This document shows, piece after piece, positions 50,709-59,026 of a DNA stretch of 64,000 nucleotides. This DNA is from Treponema_I sp045631425. Lineage in GTDB: Bacteria > Spirochaetota > Spirochaetia > Treponematales > Treponemataceae. The notes under the pieces are model-generated. The model did not search any database and had not been told where the DNA came from. It saw only the letters and a program-made list of their open reading frames with translations. The DNA lies in assembly GCA_045631425.1 (NCBI GenBank), contig JAZQUR010000105.1, positions 15,166-79,165 on the forward strand. The letters are read 5' to 3'. The position numbers and the translations under genes are program-made. Numbering within the stretch: the first letter of the stretch is position 1; the number at the start of each line of letters is the position of its first letter.

Positions 50709-52631
50709 TTATTCTTCGTAAATACTTTTTATTTCCTTAGCATAAATATCAGCGATTTTGTATCGCATGATTTCTTGTTTTGCAGAAAGTTCAACACCAA
50801 TTTCAAATGGTTTTTCCAAAATAGCAAATCCACAAATTCTTTCAAAAGGCTTAAATCCTGTTTTACCATTTACTTGTGCTGCAATTTCTGAATCAATTAG
50901 CTTTTTGATTTCAGGATGTTTTAACAATTCTGCATAAGTTCCGTTGTTTGGAATGTAATTTTCACGTGCATATACTTTGATTTCTTCTTCAGCTAGAAGA
51001 ACCAATGCACCAAGACTTCTTTCATCTTGTCCAACAACAACAGCATTTGAAATATATCTTGATTCAGTAATTTTCATTTCGATTGGAAGAGGTTCAACAT
51101 TCTCTCCACCACGCAAAACGATTGTGTCTTTCATACGTCCACGAAGAACAATTTCCCCATCAACTGTGAACATACCAATATCACCTGTATCGAACCAACC
51201 ATCTTTATCAATAACTTTTGCTGTTAGTTCTGGCTTGTTGTAATAACCTTGCATTACAGTTCCACCACGAACAAGAACTTTACCTTTTTGTCCTACAGGA
51301 AGGATTTCTCCATTTTCCCCAACAATCTTTGCTTCAAGACCACGTAAAGGTTTTCCAACTGTTCCCATTATAGGTTTTGCAAAAGGTCTTACTGATACAA
51401 CTGGAGAAGTTTCAGTTAAACCATAACCTTCAACAACATTTACACCAACAGCCCAGAAAAATTCGTCGATAGCTGGAGGAAGAGCACCACCACCAGAAAC
51501 ACCACCTACAAATCTATTTCCAAGTTTTGATCTAATCTTGCTAAATACAAGTTTTCCACCAAGTGCTTTTAGTGGAGTTAAAATCAACCATGGAATAAAA
51601 CAAACAATCCATGTTAATAAAATACTATCTTTCTTGAAACGAGCTTCTCTTCTAAACATCTTGCGACCAAGTTTGCTTTGAATAAGAGCCACATTTGTAA
51701 AAAATCTAAATAAACTGTAAACAATACCACCTGTTTTGCGCATTGTACGCATTACACCGTCGTAAACAGCTTCAAAAACACGTGGAACTGCTGGCATCAA
51801 CTGTGGATTTAATGCTTGCATATCAGCCAAAAGAATACTTCCGATTGGCTTTGAGTAACATAATGCACCACCTTGGCAAAGGCTTACATATTCACAAGCT
51901 CTTTGGAAAGCGTGCCATACAGGAAGAACACAAATAACTTTGTCACCTGGCTTTACTGTAATTCTATCAGATGCATCATCCAACTGTGCGATAAAGTTTG
52001 AATGTGTTAGCATTACACCTTTTGGCTCACCAGTTGTTCCTGAAGTAAAAATGATACAAGCTAATTCGTTTCCTTCACCTTTAGAAATTTCATTTTCCAT
52101 AAAGTCAGGATTTGCTTTGTTGTACTCACTTCCTTTTGCCATAATTTCTTCAAACGTGTAGTGTTCAATATTTTGTTCTCTTAATTGAGCTAAAACATCT
52201 TCTTTGATTTCATCAAAACAAATAAATCTTTCGAGAAGTGGTAAATCTGCTTTTAATCCCAAAATCTTTTTAATTTGATTTGAGTTTTCTGCAATTACAG
52301 TTCTACATTCTGCAAATGAAAGAATGTATCTTAAATCATGCTCAGTTGCATCACACCCACGAGGAACGTCAATGGCACCAATTGCCATAAGCCCCATATC
52401 TGCTTGGAACCATTCTTTTCTATTGTCAGAAATCAAACCGATGTGATCTCCTCGTTTGATTCCCAAAACTGTTAAACCAGCTCCAAAATCTTTGACTTTT
52501 TCAAATAATTCTTTGTATAAAATCTCTTGGAATTTACCTTTTTTATCTTTTGAATACTGTGCTGGAATATTTGGATATTCATTAGCAATTTTACGTAAAA
52601 GTTTTGGTAAAGTTGTTTCTTTAATTTCCAT
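50709..52631 (-). CDS. Long-chain fatty-acid--CoA ligase (AMP-forming)
   Basis: 640 residues. Activates fatty acids to acyl-CoA via acyl-adenylate. ANL motifs: IIFTSGTTGEPKGVMLTHSN, VEGYGLTETSPVVS, DGWFDTGDIGMF, and KDTIVLRGGENVEPLPIE near the C terminus. I use the ATG at 52631: GGAG lies 8 bases upstream, and a GTG 12 bases earlier contains that site. Bacterial FadD-type or spirochaete host-lipid scavenging enzyme. Followed by a terminator. Confidence 0.93.
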   Translation of the reverse strand: MEIKETTLPKLLRKIANEYPNIPAQYSKDKKGKFQEILYKELFEKVKDFGAGLTVLGIKRGDHIGLISDNRKEWFQADMGLMAIGAIDVPRGCDATEHDLRYILSFAECRTVIAENSNQIKKILGLKADLPLLERFICFDEIKEDVLAQLREQNIEHYTFEEIMAKGSEYNKANPDFMENEISKGEGNELACIIFTSGTTGEPKGVMLTHSNFIAQLDDASDRITVKPGDKVICVLPVWHAFQRACEYVSLCQGGALCYSKPIGSILLADMQALNPQLMPAVPRVFEAVYDGVMRTMRKTGGIVYSLFRFFTNVALIQSKLGRKMFRREARFKKDSILLTWIVCFIPWLILTPLKALGGKLVFSKIRSKLGNRFVGGVSGGGALPPAIDEFFWAVGVNVVEGYGLTETSPVVSVRPFAKPIMGTVGKPLRGLEAKIVGENGEILPVGQKGKVLVRGGTVMQGYYNKPELTAKVIDKDGWFDTGDIGMFTVDGEIVLRGRMKDTIVLRGGENVEPLPIEMKITESRYISNAVVVGQDERSLGALVLLAEEEIKVYARENYIPNNGTYAELLKHPEIKKLIDSEIAAQVNGKTGFKPFERICGFAILEKPFEIGVELSAKQEIMRYKIADIYAKEIKSIYEE

Positions 52632-52757
52632 AGGGATCTCCACTAAAAAATTTTACTTTAGTCGTTGCCATTCTCGCTCTGACTTATCGACAATAGGTGA
52701 AAATATGTCAATATAACGTAATAAAGTATACTAAATTCTAAAAATAACTACAAGATG

Positions 52758-54224
52758 TTATTCCAAAATATAAGTTTTTCCGTAAGCTATAACTTCTACA
52801 TCATTGTATCCATTTTCGTTTAGCACACGAGTAAGATTTTTTTGTGCAGCTTTTTCACCATGAACCAAGAAAATCTTCTTTAATCGGCTTGTATCTATTT
52901 CTTTTAGCCATTCAAGTGTTTCGTTATAGTCTGCGTGAGCAGAAAAAGCGTTAATTTGCTCGATTGTAGCATTTACTTTTTTCCATTCACCCATAACCTT
53001 AACTTCTTCTTCACGATTTTGCAGTCTACGACCCAGTGTATTTTCAGCCATAAATCCAACTAACAAAATTGTTGTGTTTGGATCTTCGATGTTATTATAC
53101 AAGTGGTGAACAATACGACCAGCTTCACACATTCCGTCAGCACTTATAATAATCATTGGGCCTTCTTCTTCATTTAAGTGTTTTGATTCTTCCACACTTT
53201 GCACAAATCGGAGACTGTTAAAACCAAATGGATTTTTATGATGGGTTAAAAATGCTTGATGGGTTTCTTCGTCATAACATTCTGGATGAACTTGGAAAAT
53301 ACTTGTGGCATTGGTTGCCATTGGAGAATCCACGTAAATTGGGATTTCTGGGATTTTTCGTTGTTCAAACAATAAGTGAAAGTAATAAACCAATTCTTGA
53401 GTACGTTCGATAGCGAAAGCCGGAATAATAATCTTTCCACCAGTATCTCTAGCTCGGCGTACAACTTTTGCAAGGATTTCCATTGCTTCATCAGTATTTT
53501 CATGCAACCGATTACCATAAGTACTTTCTAGAACAATATAATCAGGAGCACCAACATTTGTTTCTGGATTTCTGATAATAGGCTTGTTCTTTCGCCCTAA
53601 ATCCCCTGTATACAAAATGCGAATTTCATCATCAGGATTTTCTGATTTTACACGACCAAAGAAATTTGCCAATTTTGACTTTTTCTTCTGACCAGTAATT
53701 GTAACCATTCCCATTGCAGAACCAAGAATATGTCCCGCGTCAAAAAATTCTAGAGAAACATCTGGAGAAATGTACATTTTTCGATTGTATGAAAGTGATA
53801 CTATTTGATTTGTGATATTAACAACATCTGCCTCGGTAAATAAAGGCTTCCAAGTAAATTTTTCGCCTTTTTTTATCGCTTGTTTTTGACGAAAGGCTGC
53901 GTCATGGGCTTGGATATTTGCACTATCCATCATTATAAGATTTGCTAAATCTCTTGAAGCGGGAGTTGCGTAAATATTCCCCTTAAAACCTTTTTTTCCA
54001 AGCATAGGTAAAAGCCCACAGTGGTCATAATGAGCGTGGGTCAAAATCACAGTTTCAAGTTTGTCCGCCGCAATATCAAAATCTCTGTTTTTTTGGTCAG
54101 ATTCGTTCCATTTTCCTTGAAAAGCACCACAGTCAATAAGAATTGGACGACCATCAATTTCTAAAACATGTTTTGAGCCAGTTACTTCTTCAGCGGCTCC
54201 TAAAGAATAAATTATTACACTCAT
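52758..54224 (-). CDS. MBL-fold RNA-processing exo/endonuclease (beta-CASP family)
   Basis: 488 residues. Metallo-beta-lactamase metal motif LTHAHYDHCGLLP (about 59-71), then the beta-CASP region (PAFAIERTQELVYY, YVDSPMATNA) and C-terminal INAFSAHADYNETLEW plus LVHGEKAA. This is the bacterial RNase J/CPSF73-like 'MBL fold metallo-hydrolase' class acting in RNA maturation or decay. -10 TAATAT ends 6 bases before the ATG. Confidence 0.9.
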   Translation of the reverse strand: MSVIIYSLGAAEEVTGSKHVLEIDGRPILIDCGAFQGKWNESDQKNRDFDIAADKLETVILTHAHYDHCGLLPMLGKKGFKGNIYATPASRDLANLIMMDSANIQAHDAAFRQKQAIKKGEKFTWKPLFTEADVVNITNQIVSLSYNRKMYISPDVSLEFFDAGHILGSAMGMVTITGQKKKSKLANFFGRVKSENPDDEIRILYTGDLGRKNKPIIRNPETNVGAPDYIVLESTYGNRLHENTDEAMEILAKVVRRARDTGGKIIIPAFAIERTQELVYYFHLLFEQRKIPEIPIYVDSPMATNATSIFQVHPECYDEETHQAFLTHHKNPFGFNSLRFVQSVEESKHLNEEEGPMIIISADGMCEAGRIVHHLYNNIEDPNTTILLVGFMAENTLGRRLQNREEEVKVMGEWKKVNATIEQINAFSAHADYNETLEWLKEIDTSRLKKIFLVHGEKAAQKNLTRVLNENGYNDVEVIAYGKTYILE

Positions 54225-54230
54225 ATCTAC

Positions 54231-54236
54231 ATATTA
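54231..54236 (-). promoter_or_regulatory. -10 element of the MBL-fold nuclease gene
   Basis: TAATAT ends 6 bases before the ATG; TTGCTC is 17 bases upstream (54254-54259). No ribosome binding site. Confidence 0.45.
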
Positions 54237-54303
54237 AAACTAAAAAAAGAAATGAGCAAATTTATTTTATAATTCAGTGATATATAATGTACAAATTTTC
54301 TAG

Positions 54304-55119
54304 CTAATTTTTGATTTTTTCAATTACAAGACAAATCAAGAAAACTATCAAGTTTGCCACAACGATACTTGCTCCTGCAGGAGTTGACAATCCAAAAGAT
54401 GCCACAATTCCAATAAAAAAGCAAAATACAGAAATAATTGCTGAGCAAATTACAACCTTAATAAAACTTTTGAAAACTCGCATGGCACTTAGGGCTGGAA
54501 AAACAATCAAACTTGATATCATCATGGCTCCCATTAAACGCATTCCGATTACGATTGTTAGGGCTGTTAAAACTGCAATTAATCCGTTGTAGGCTTCTAC
54601 TTTTATTCCGCTGGCTTTTGCAAAAGCTTCGTCAAAAGTCACCAAAAAAATCCGATTATAAAGCACAACAAATAGAGAAATAACGATAAGAGCCAAAATC
54701 ACACTGATAATAACATCTGTCTTTGAGATAGAAAGCACACTTCCAAACATATAAGATGTTACATCAGTATTTAAGCCAGAAGTAAGTGATGTTACGATAA
54801 TTCCAATGGCAAGGGAGCTACTACTGATTAACGCGATTGAGGCATCACCTTTTATCCCGCTAAAAGAACTTACACGTAAAAGCAAAAATGCCGCTACAAT
54901 ACAAACTGGAATAGAAACTGCAAGTGGCGCCCAGTTAAACGCCAGCGCAATAGCCATTGTTCCAAAGCCAACGTGAGAAAGCCCGTCCCCAATCATGGAA
55001 TAGCGTTTTAAAACAAGACTTACTCCCAAAAGAGACGAACACAAAGCAATCAAACTTCCCGCAATTAGCGCCCGAATAATAAATCCATAAGAAAATAAAT
55101 CACTAAAAAATTCTAACAT
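54304..55119 (-). CDS. znuB: Zinc ABC transporter permease ZnuB
   Basis: 271 residues, about eight TM segments, of the ABC-3 (zinc/manganese) permease family: LGVSLVLKRYSMIGDGLSHVGFG, SSSLAIGIIVTSL and ALTIVIGMRLMGAMMISSL. The last gene of the fur-znuA-znuC-znuB operon, 15 bases after znuC. Confidence 0.92.
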   Translation of the reverse strand: MLEFFSDLFSYGFIIRALIAGSLIALCSSLLGVSLVLKRYSMIGDGLSHVGFGTMAIALAFNWAPLAVSIPVCIVAAFLLLRVSSFSGIKGDASIALISSSSLAIGIIVTSLTSGLNTDVTSYMFGSVLSISKTDVIISVILALIVISLFVVLYNRIFLVTFDEAFAKASGIKVEAYNGLIAVLTALTIVIGMRLMGAMMISSLIVFPALSAMRVFKSFIKVVICSAIISVFCFFIGIVASFGLSTPAGASIVVANLIVFLICLVIEKIKN

Positions 55120-55134
55120 TTTTACTCCAAAAAA

Positions 55135-55866
55135 CTAAACATGACTTGCGTGACAACCAGTTCCACAGTGATGACATAAATGAGTTTCGCAAACTTCCAC
55201 ATTTGTCATTGTTTTATATAACTCAGATTTTTCATAATCCCCTGCAGTTCCAAAAAACAAAGGTTTTCTATCCATGTGTAAAATGTGGGTTGCGTTTTGC
55301 ACAGCCCGATTTACATCATGGGAAACCATAATCACAGCGATTTTTTCTTTTTGATTTAATTCCCGAATTGTAGAATATAATTCGTCAGTTACAACTGGAT
55401 CTAAACCAGTTACAGGCTCGTCCAAAACAAGCAAATCTTTCCCAGCGCACAAAGCTCTAGCAAGTAAAACTCTCTGTTGCTGTCCCCCAGATAAATCCCG
55501 ATAAGACTTTTTCGCAATTCCCGAGAGCCCAAGCTTTTCTATTTGCATGTCCGCCATCTTTTTATCTTCTTTGCTGTAAAAAAGGTTTTTCTTTATACAG
55601 CCTGATAAAACAACTTCCCAAACAGAAGCAGGAAAATCCCGTTGAATAGAGCTTTGCTGAGGTAAATATCCAATTTTCCACTGTGATTTTGAGATTTTTC
55701 CCTTATTTAAAGGCAATAATCCCAAAGTTGCTTTAACAATAGTTGTTTTTCCAGAGCCATTTGCCCCAACAATGCACAAATAATCCCCAGAATTTATGGA
55801 AAAGTTCACATTTTCACAAGCAACATAATTTCCGTATGTTACAGACGCATTTTCGCATTTTATCAT
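55135..55866 (-). CDS. znuC: Zinc ABC transporter ATPase ZnuC with metal-binding tail
   Basis: 243 residues. Walker A GANGSGKTT, signature LSGGQ, Walker B LLVLDEP, H-loop VSHD. The last 18 residues (CETHLCHHCGTGCHASHV) are His/Cys-rich and probably bind zinc, a possible feedback sensor on uptake. 13 bases after znuA. Confidence 0.92.
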   Translation of the reverse strand: MIKCENASVTYGNYVACENVNFSINSGDYLCIVGANGSGKTTIVKATLGLLPLNKGKISKSQWKIGYLPQQSSIQRDFPASVWEVVLSGCIKKNLFYSKEDKKMADMQIEKLGLSGIAKKSYRDLSGGQQQRVLLARALCAGKDLLVLDEPVTGLDPVVTDELYSTIRELNQKEKIAVIMVSHDVNRAVQNATHILHMDRKPLFFGTAGDYEKSELYKTMTNVEVCETHLCHHCGTGCHASHV

Positions 55867-55879
55867 TTTTACTTTCCTT

Positions 55880-56869
55880 TTATCGCATTCCCTTTTCTAA
55901 AGTTAAAGCATTTTTTTTCATCAAAGAAACCCAAGTTTCCCCATTATCAAAATCTTCTTTTGAAATATTTTGCACAGAATGCAATTCAAGTCCATCCACA
56001 TTTGCTGATTCCGCCACAGTATCAGCAATTTTATGATTGCTTAATTCAATGTAAAAAACAGCTGGCAAATCTTTTTCTTTCACAGTATTGATAAGAGTTA
56101 CAATGGTTTGTGTACTAGCTTCCACCGCCGAACTACAACCAGAAAAAGCCGCTAAATATTCGATTCCATAATATTTTGCAAAATACTGAAGAGGAAATCT
56201 ATCTGCCATCACAATAAAGTTTTCAGATTTTGCTTCCAAAACTGATTTTATCAGATTTTCCACATCATCAATTTGCTTTTTGTAATTTTCCCCATTTTCC
56301 ACAATTTTGGCTTTATCATCGCTAGAAAGTTTTTCCACATTTTCCAAAGCCGAAACAACAAAGTCCAGCATTTTTCTAGCATTTTCTGGGCTTGTCCAAA
56401 CGTGCTCGTCCGCTTCAATTTCTTCCCGACTATGACCGTGATGATGACCTTCCTCTTCGTGAGAATGTCCATCCTCTAAAAAATGGTCTTCCTCAAGCAA
56501 AATCACACTATCCACCAATTTAACAGATTTTGGACGATTTTCCATAGATTCCAAAAGTTCAAAAACCCATTCATCACTTTCGCCGCCATTATAAACAAAC
56601 AAATCTGATTTTTGGATACCAATCAAATCTTGAGGCGTTGGGTCGTAAGAGTGGATTTCTGCCCCCGGTTTTATCAGCATTTTAATATTGATATTATCAA
56701 GGTCTTTTGTTGCAGCTCGGACAAAATCGTAGCAAGGAAAAGTTGTCACCACGATGTTGATTTTATCATTCTCGGCGGCAGTGCTTGAGGATTTTGAACA
56801 AGATGCAAAACTGGATAAAATCCCAAATATCAATATACAAAATAAAAATCGATAAAAAGTATTTTTCAT
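55880..56869 (-). CDS. znuA: Zinc-binding lipoprotein ZnuA
   Basis: 329 residues. Lipoprotein signal with Cys about 24 (LSSFASC). SBP fold with a central His-rich loop (about 128-156: HFLEDGHSHEEEGHHHGHS), as in ZnuA, supporting zinc over manganese. Captures zinc outside the inner membrane and delivers it to ZnuB. 21 bases after the regulator. Confidence 0.93.
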   Translation of the reverse strand: MKNTFYRFLFCILIFGILSSFASCSKSSSTAAENDKINIVVTTFPCYDFVRAATKDLDNINIKMLIKPGAEIHSYDPTPQDLIGIQKSDLFVYNGGESDEWVFELLESMENRPKSVKLVDSVILLEEDHFLEDGHSHEEEGHHHGHSREEIEADEHVWTSPENARKMLDFVVSALENVEKLSSDDKAKIVENGENYKKQIDDVENLIKSVLEAKSENFIVMADRFPLQYFAKYYGIEYLAAFSGCSSAVEASTQTIVTLINTVKEKDLPAVFYIELSNHKIADTVAESANVDGLELHSVQNISKEDFDNGETWVSLMKKNALTLEKGMR

Positions 56870-56890
56870 TTATAAATCATTTTCCTTATT

Positions 56891-57298
56891 TTAATTCTCA
56901 GTTTCTTTTGACGCACACAAATTGCATCTTCCATAAAATATAGTTTTTTCTCTGTCCATGGCAAATCCGTGTTCTTTTCCAATATGGTTTTCCAAGTTTT
57001 CCACAAGACCACATTCTAGATGTATCACTTTTCCACAATCAAAACACTTTAAGTGATAATGTTGTCCACAATGTCCTGAGTTATATTGCCAACAAGCCTG
57101 TCGACCGCCAACATCAATAAATTTTTTGATTTTTCCTTCTTTTTCCAAGGATTCAAGATTTCTGTAAATCGTAGCAATTCCGATTTTTGTATTATTCTGT
57201 GCTAAAAATCCCAAAACATCAGAAGCCCCAAGTTGAGAATCCTTGTTAGTTTCAAAGCATTTAATTATTAAATTTTTTTGCTCAGTGTTATATCCCAT
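56891..57298 (-). CDS. Fur-family metal regulator (probable Zur)
   Basis: 135 residues from the ATG at 57298. HTH (IGIATIYRNLESLEKEGKI), a metal site HCGQHYHLKCFDCGKVIHLEC, and C-terminal CNLCASKETEN, giving two CxxC sets for structural zinc. Leads the znuACB operon, so Zur (zinc) is more likely than Fur. A Fur/Zur box overlaps its -10, so it should be autoregulated. Confidence 0.9.
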   Translation of the reverse strand: MGYNTEQKNLIIKCFETNKDSQLGASDVLGFLAQNNTKIGIATIYRNLESLEKEGKIKKFIDVGGRQACWQYNSGHCGQHYHLKCFDCGKVIHLECGLVENLENHIGKEHGFAMDREKTIFYGRCNLCASKETEN

Positions 57299-57303
57299 AA
57301 TAT

Positions 57304-57322
57304 GAAAATGATAATCATTCTC
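57304..57322. promoter_or_regulatory. Fur/Zur box overlapping the operon promoter
   Basis: GAAAATGATAATCATTCTC: core palindrome AATGATAATCATT (57307-57319), close to the 19-bp Fur consensus. It covers the -10 TATCAT (57308-57313, minus) of a TTGATT-17-TATCAT promoter, 9 bases before the regulator's ATG. Confidence 0.85.
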
Positions 57323-57390
57323 AATTTTAAAATCAAGTGGAAACAAGATCATTGAACGAAATCGAAACCTGTTTATATTACAAATGTACC

Positions 57391-57419
57391 TTGCTTAAAA
57401 TACTGCTATCCCATATAGT
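57391..57419 (+). promoter_or_regulatory. Promoter of MATE gene, leaderless spacing
   Basis: TTGCTT (57391-57396), spacer 17, TATAGT (57414-57419), then 7 bases to the ATG. Confidence 0.6.
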
Positions 57420-57426
57420 CAGAGTT

Positions 57427-58806
57427 ATGAAATCAGAAGAAAACCTATTATCCAATACAAACACAAAAACCGAAGCAAAAACCTTTTACAAATCTCTTTT
57501 TAAAATTGTAGCCCCAATCGCAATTCAAAACTTTATCACCTGTGCTGTAAACTCTGTAGACGTTTTTATGCTAGGGCTAGTTTCCCAAACTGCTATTGCT
57601 TCTGTTTCTTTGGCAAGCCGAGTTCAATTTTTGTTGGCAATGTTTTTTACAGGACTTTCCTCTGGCCTAATAATGCTCACTGCCCAATACTGGGGCAAAA
57701 AAGACGCAAAATCAATTCGCACATTAATGGGAATTGCCTTACGAATATCTAGCGTAGCTGGAATTATTTTCTTCTTATTAACCTTCTTTTTCTCCCGTCA
57801 ATTAATGCTAATTTTCACAGACGACATTAATTTGATTGAAAACGGAGCTTTATATCTAAAAACCGTTAGTATTTCCTATTTTTGTCTTTCTATTTCCCAA
57901 GTTTTTCAGGCTTTATTAAAAAGTCTTGAACACGTAAAAACCGTAACTTGCATCACCTTTTTGGCTTTAGGCTTAAACATCATTTTAAATGCAACTTTTA
58001 TCTTCGGACTTTTCGGCGCTCCAAAATTGGGACTTTTCGGAGTTGCCCTTGCCACAACCATTGCAAGAATCATAGAAGTAATAATAAGTATACTTTTTGC
58101 AAGAAGAATAAAAGAAGTAAAACTTTCCCTTTCTGCAATTTTCTGCAAAAACAAACTTCTAACAACAGATTTTATAAAATATTCACTACCAGCCATTGGA
58201 AACGAATTTGTTTGGGGTGCAGCTTGGGCTTCTTATTCAATAATTCTAGGACACATGGGAGAAGAAATAGTTGCAGCAAACTCAGTCATTTCCACAGTTA
58301 GAGATTTAACAAGCGTTTTATTCTTTGGAATGGCATACGGTGGAGCAATTTTACTTGGAAAACAAATTGGAGAGGGAGATTTATCTCTTGTAAAAAGAAA
58401 TGCCAGTCGATTAGTAAAATCCACAACTTTAGTGGGCGTAATAAGTGCTTGTATTTTGTTTTGCCTAAAACCAGTTTTGCCACTTGTTGCAGAATTAAGC
58501 CCCCTTGCTGCAAGTTATCGAGATTCCCTTTTATTGATAAACTGTTTTTCTTCAGTTGGAGCCGCCATAAATACCGTATTAATCTGTGGAGTTTTCCGCG
58601 CAGGAGGAGATGCCCGATATGGCTTAGTAGTTGATGGCATAATTATGTGGTGTGTTTCCGTTCCATTAGGATTTTTAGCCGCCTTCTTATTCAAATTACC
58701 CCCAGTTTGGGTTTATTTTATCCTTTACCTAGACGAACTAGAAAAAATGCCCCTTGTAATCAGACACTACAAAAAAGGAACTTGGCTTAAAAACATTACA
58801 AGATAA
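57427..58806 (+). CDS. MATE-family efflux transporter
   Basis: 459 residues, about 12 TM helices in two repeat halves. Exports cationic drugs or metabolites using Na+ or H+. Start at the ATG at 57427, 7 bases from the -10; an upstream GTG would read over the promoter. Typical pieces: MLGLVSQTAIASVSLASRVQF, SSGLIMLTAQYWGKKD, PAIGNEFVWGAAWASYSIIL. Divergent from the zinc operon. Confidence 0.9.
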   Translation: MKSEENLLSNTNTKTEAKTFYKSLFKIVAPIAIQNFITCAVNSVDVFMLGLVSQTAIASVSLASRVQFLLAMFFTGLSSGLIMLTAQYWGKKDAKSIRTLMGIALRISSVAGIIFFLLTFFFSRQLMLIFTDDINLIENGALYLKTVSISYFCLSISQVFQALLKSLEHVKTVTCITFLALGLNIILNATFIFGLFGAPKLGLFGVALATTIARIIEVIISILFARRIKEVKLSLSAIFCKNKLLTTDFIKYSLPAIGNEFVWGAAWASYSIILGHMGEEIVAANSVISTVRDLTSVLFFGMAYGGAILLGKQIGEGDLSLVKRNASRLVKSTTLVGVISACILFCLKPVLPLVAELSPLAASYRDSLLLINCFSSVGAAINTVLICGVFRAGGDARYGLVVDGIIMWCVSVPLGFLAAFLFKLPPVWVYFILYLDELEKMPLVIRHYKKGTWLKNITR

Positions 58807-58810
58807 TTCT

Positions 58811-58893
58811 TTGGAGGGAGAAGTCTCTCCCTGGCTCACACTTCGTTGTTCGCCACCCTCTCTAGCGGGTGACACCCCCGCAACGCCCCCAGG
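58811..58893. other. GC-rich non-coding stretch
   Basis: GC-rich against the AT-rich genome, with hairpins GGGAGA/TCTCCC (58816-58831) and GCGGG/CCCGC near 58865-58881. Similar short GC-rich sequence occurs at the window end (63920-63990). No ORF. Confidence 0.4.
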
Positions 58894-58899
58894 ACAAAA

Positions 58900-58938
58900 A
58901 AAAGAACTTGAGTTCATTTACAAAACCCAAGTTCTTTT
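58900..58938. terminator. Bidirectional terminator between MATE and FGE-like genes
   Basis: 11-bp stem AAAAGAACTTG (58900-58910) / CAAGTTCTTTT (58928-58938), preceded by A8. Confidence 0.8.
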
Positions 58939-58969
58939 ATCAAATCATAGTGATGCCCGATTATAGCTA

Positions 58970-58998
58970 AACGAGAATTTTCTAAAGAAAATTCTCGT
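58970..58998. repeat. Perfect hairpin after the variable region
   Basis: GAGAATTTTC / GAAAATTCTC, 10-bp stem and 4-base loop, 30 bases past the stop of the gene at 59027-60076. An outer partial palindrome (GACTAAAAAAA / TTTTTTTAGTC, 59000-59033) surrounds the stop. Compatible with a DGR target hairpin. Confidence 0.6.
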
Positions 58999-59026
58999 AG
59001 ACTAAAAAAATACAGGATGAATTTTT

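Noticed and set aside
57337..57426. Longer N terminus for the MATE gene from a GTG
   Set aside because: It would include the MATE promoter and has no ribosome binding site.
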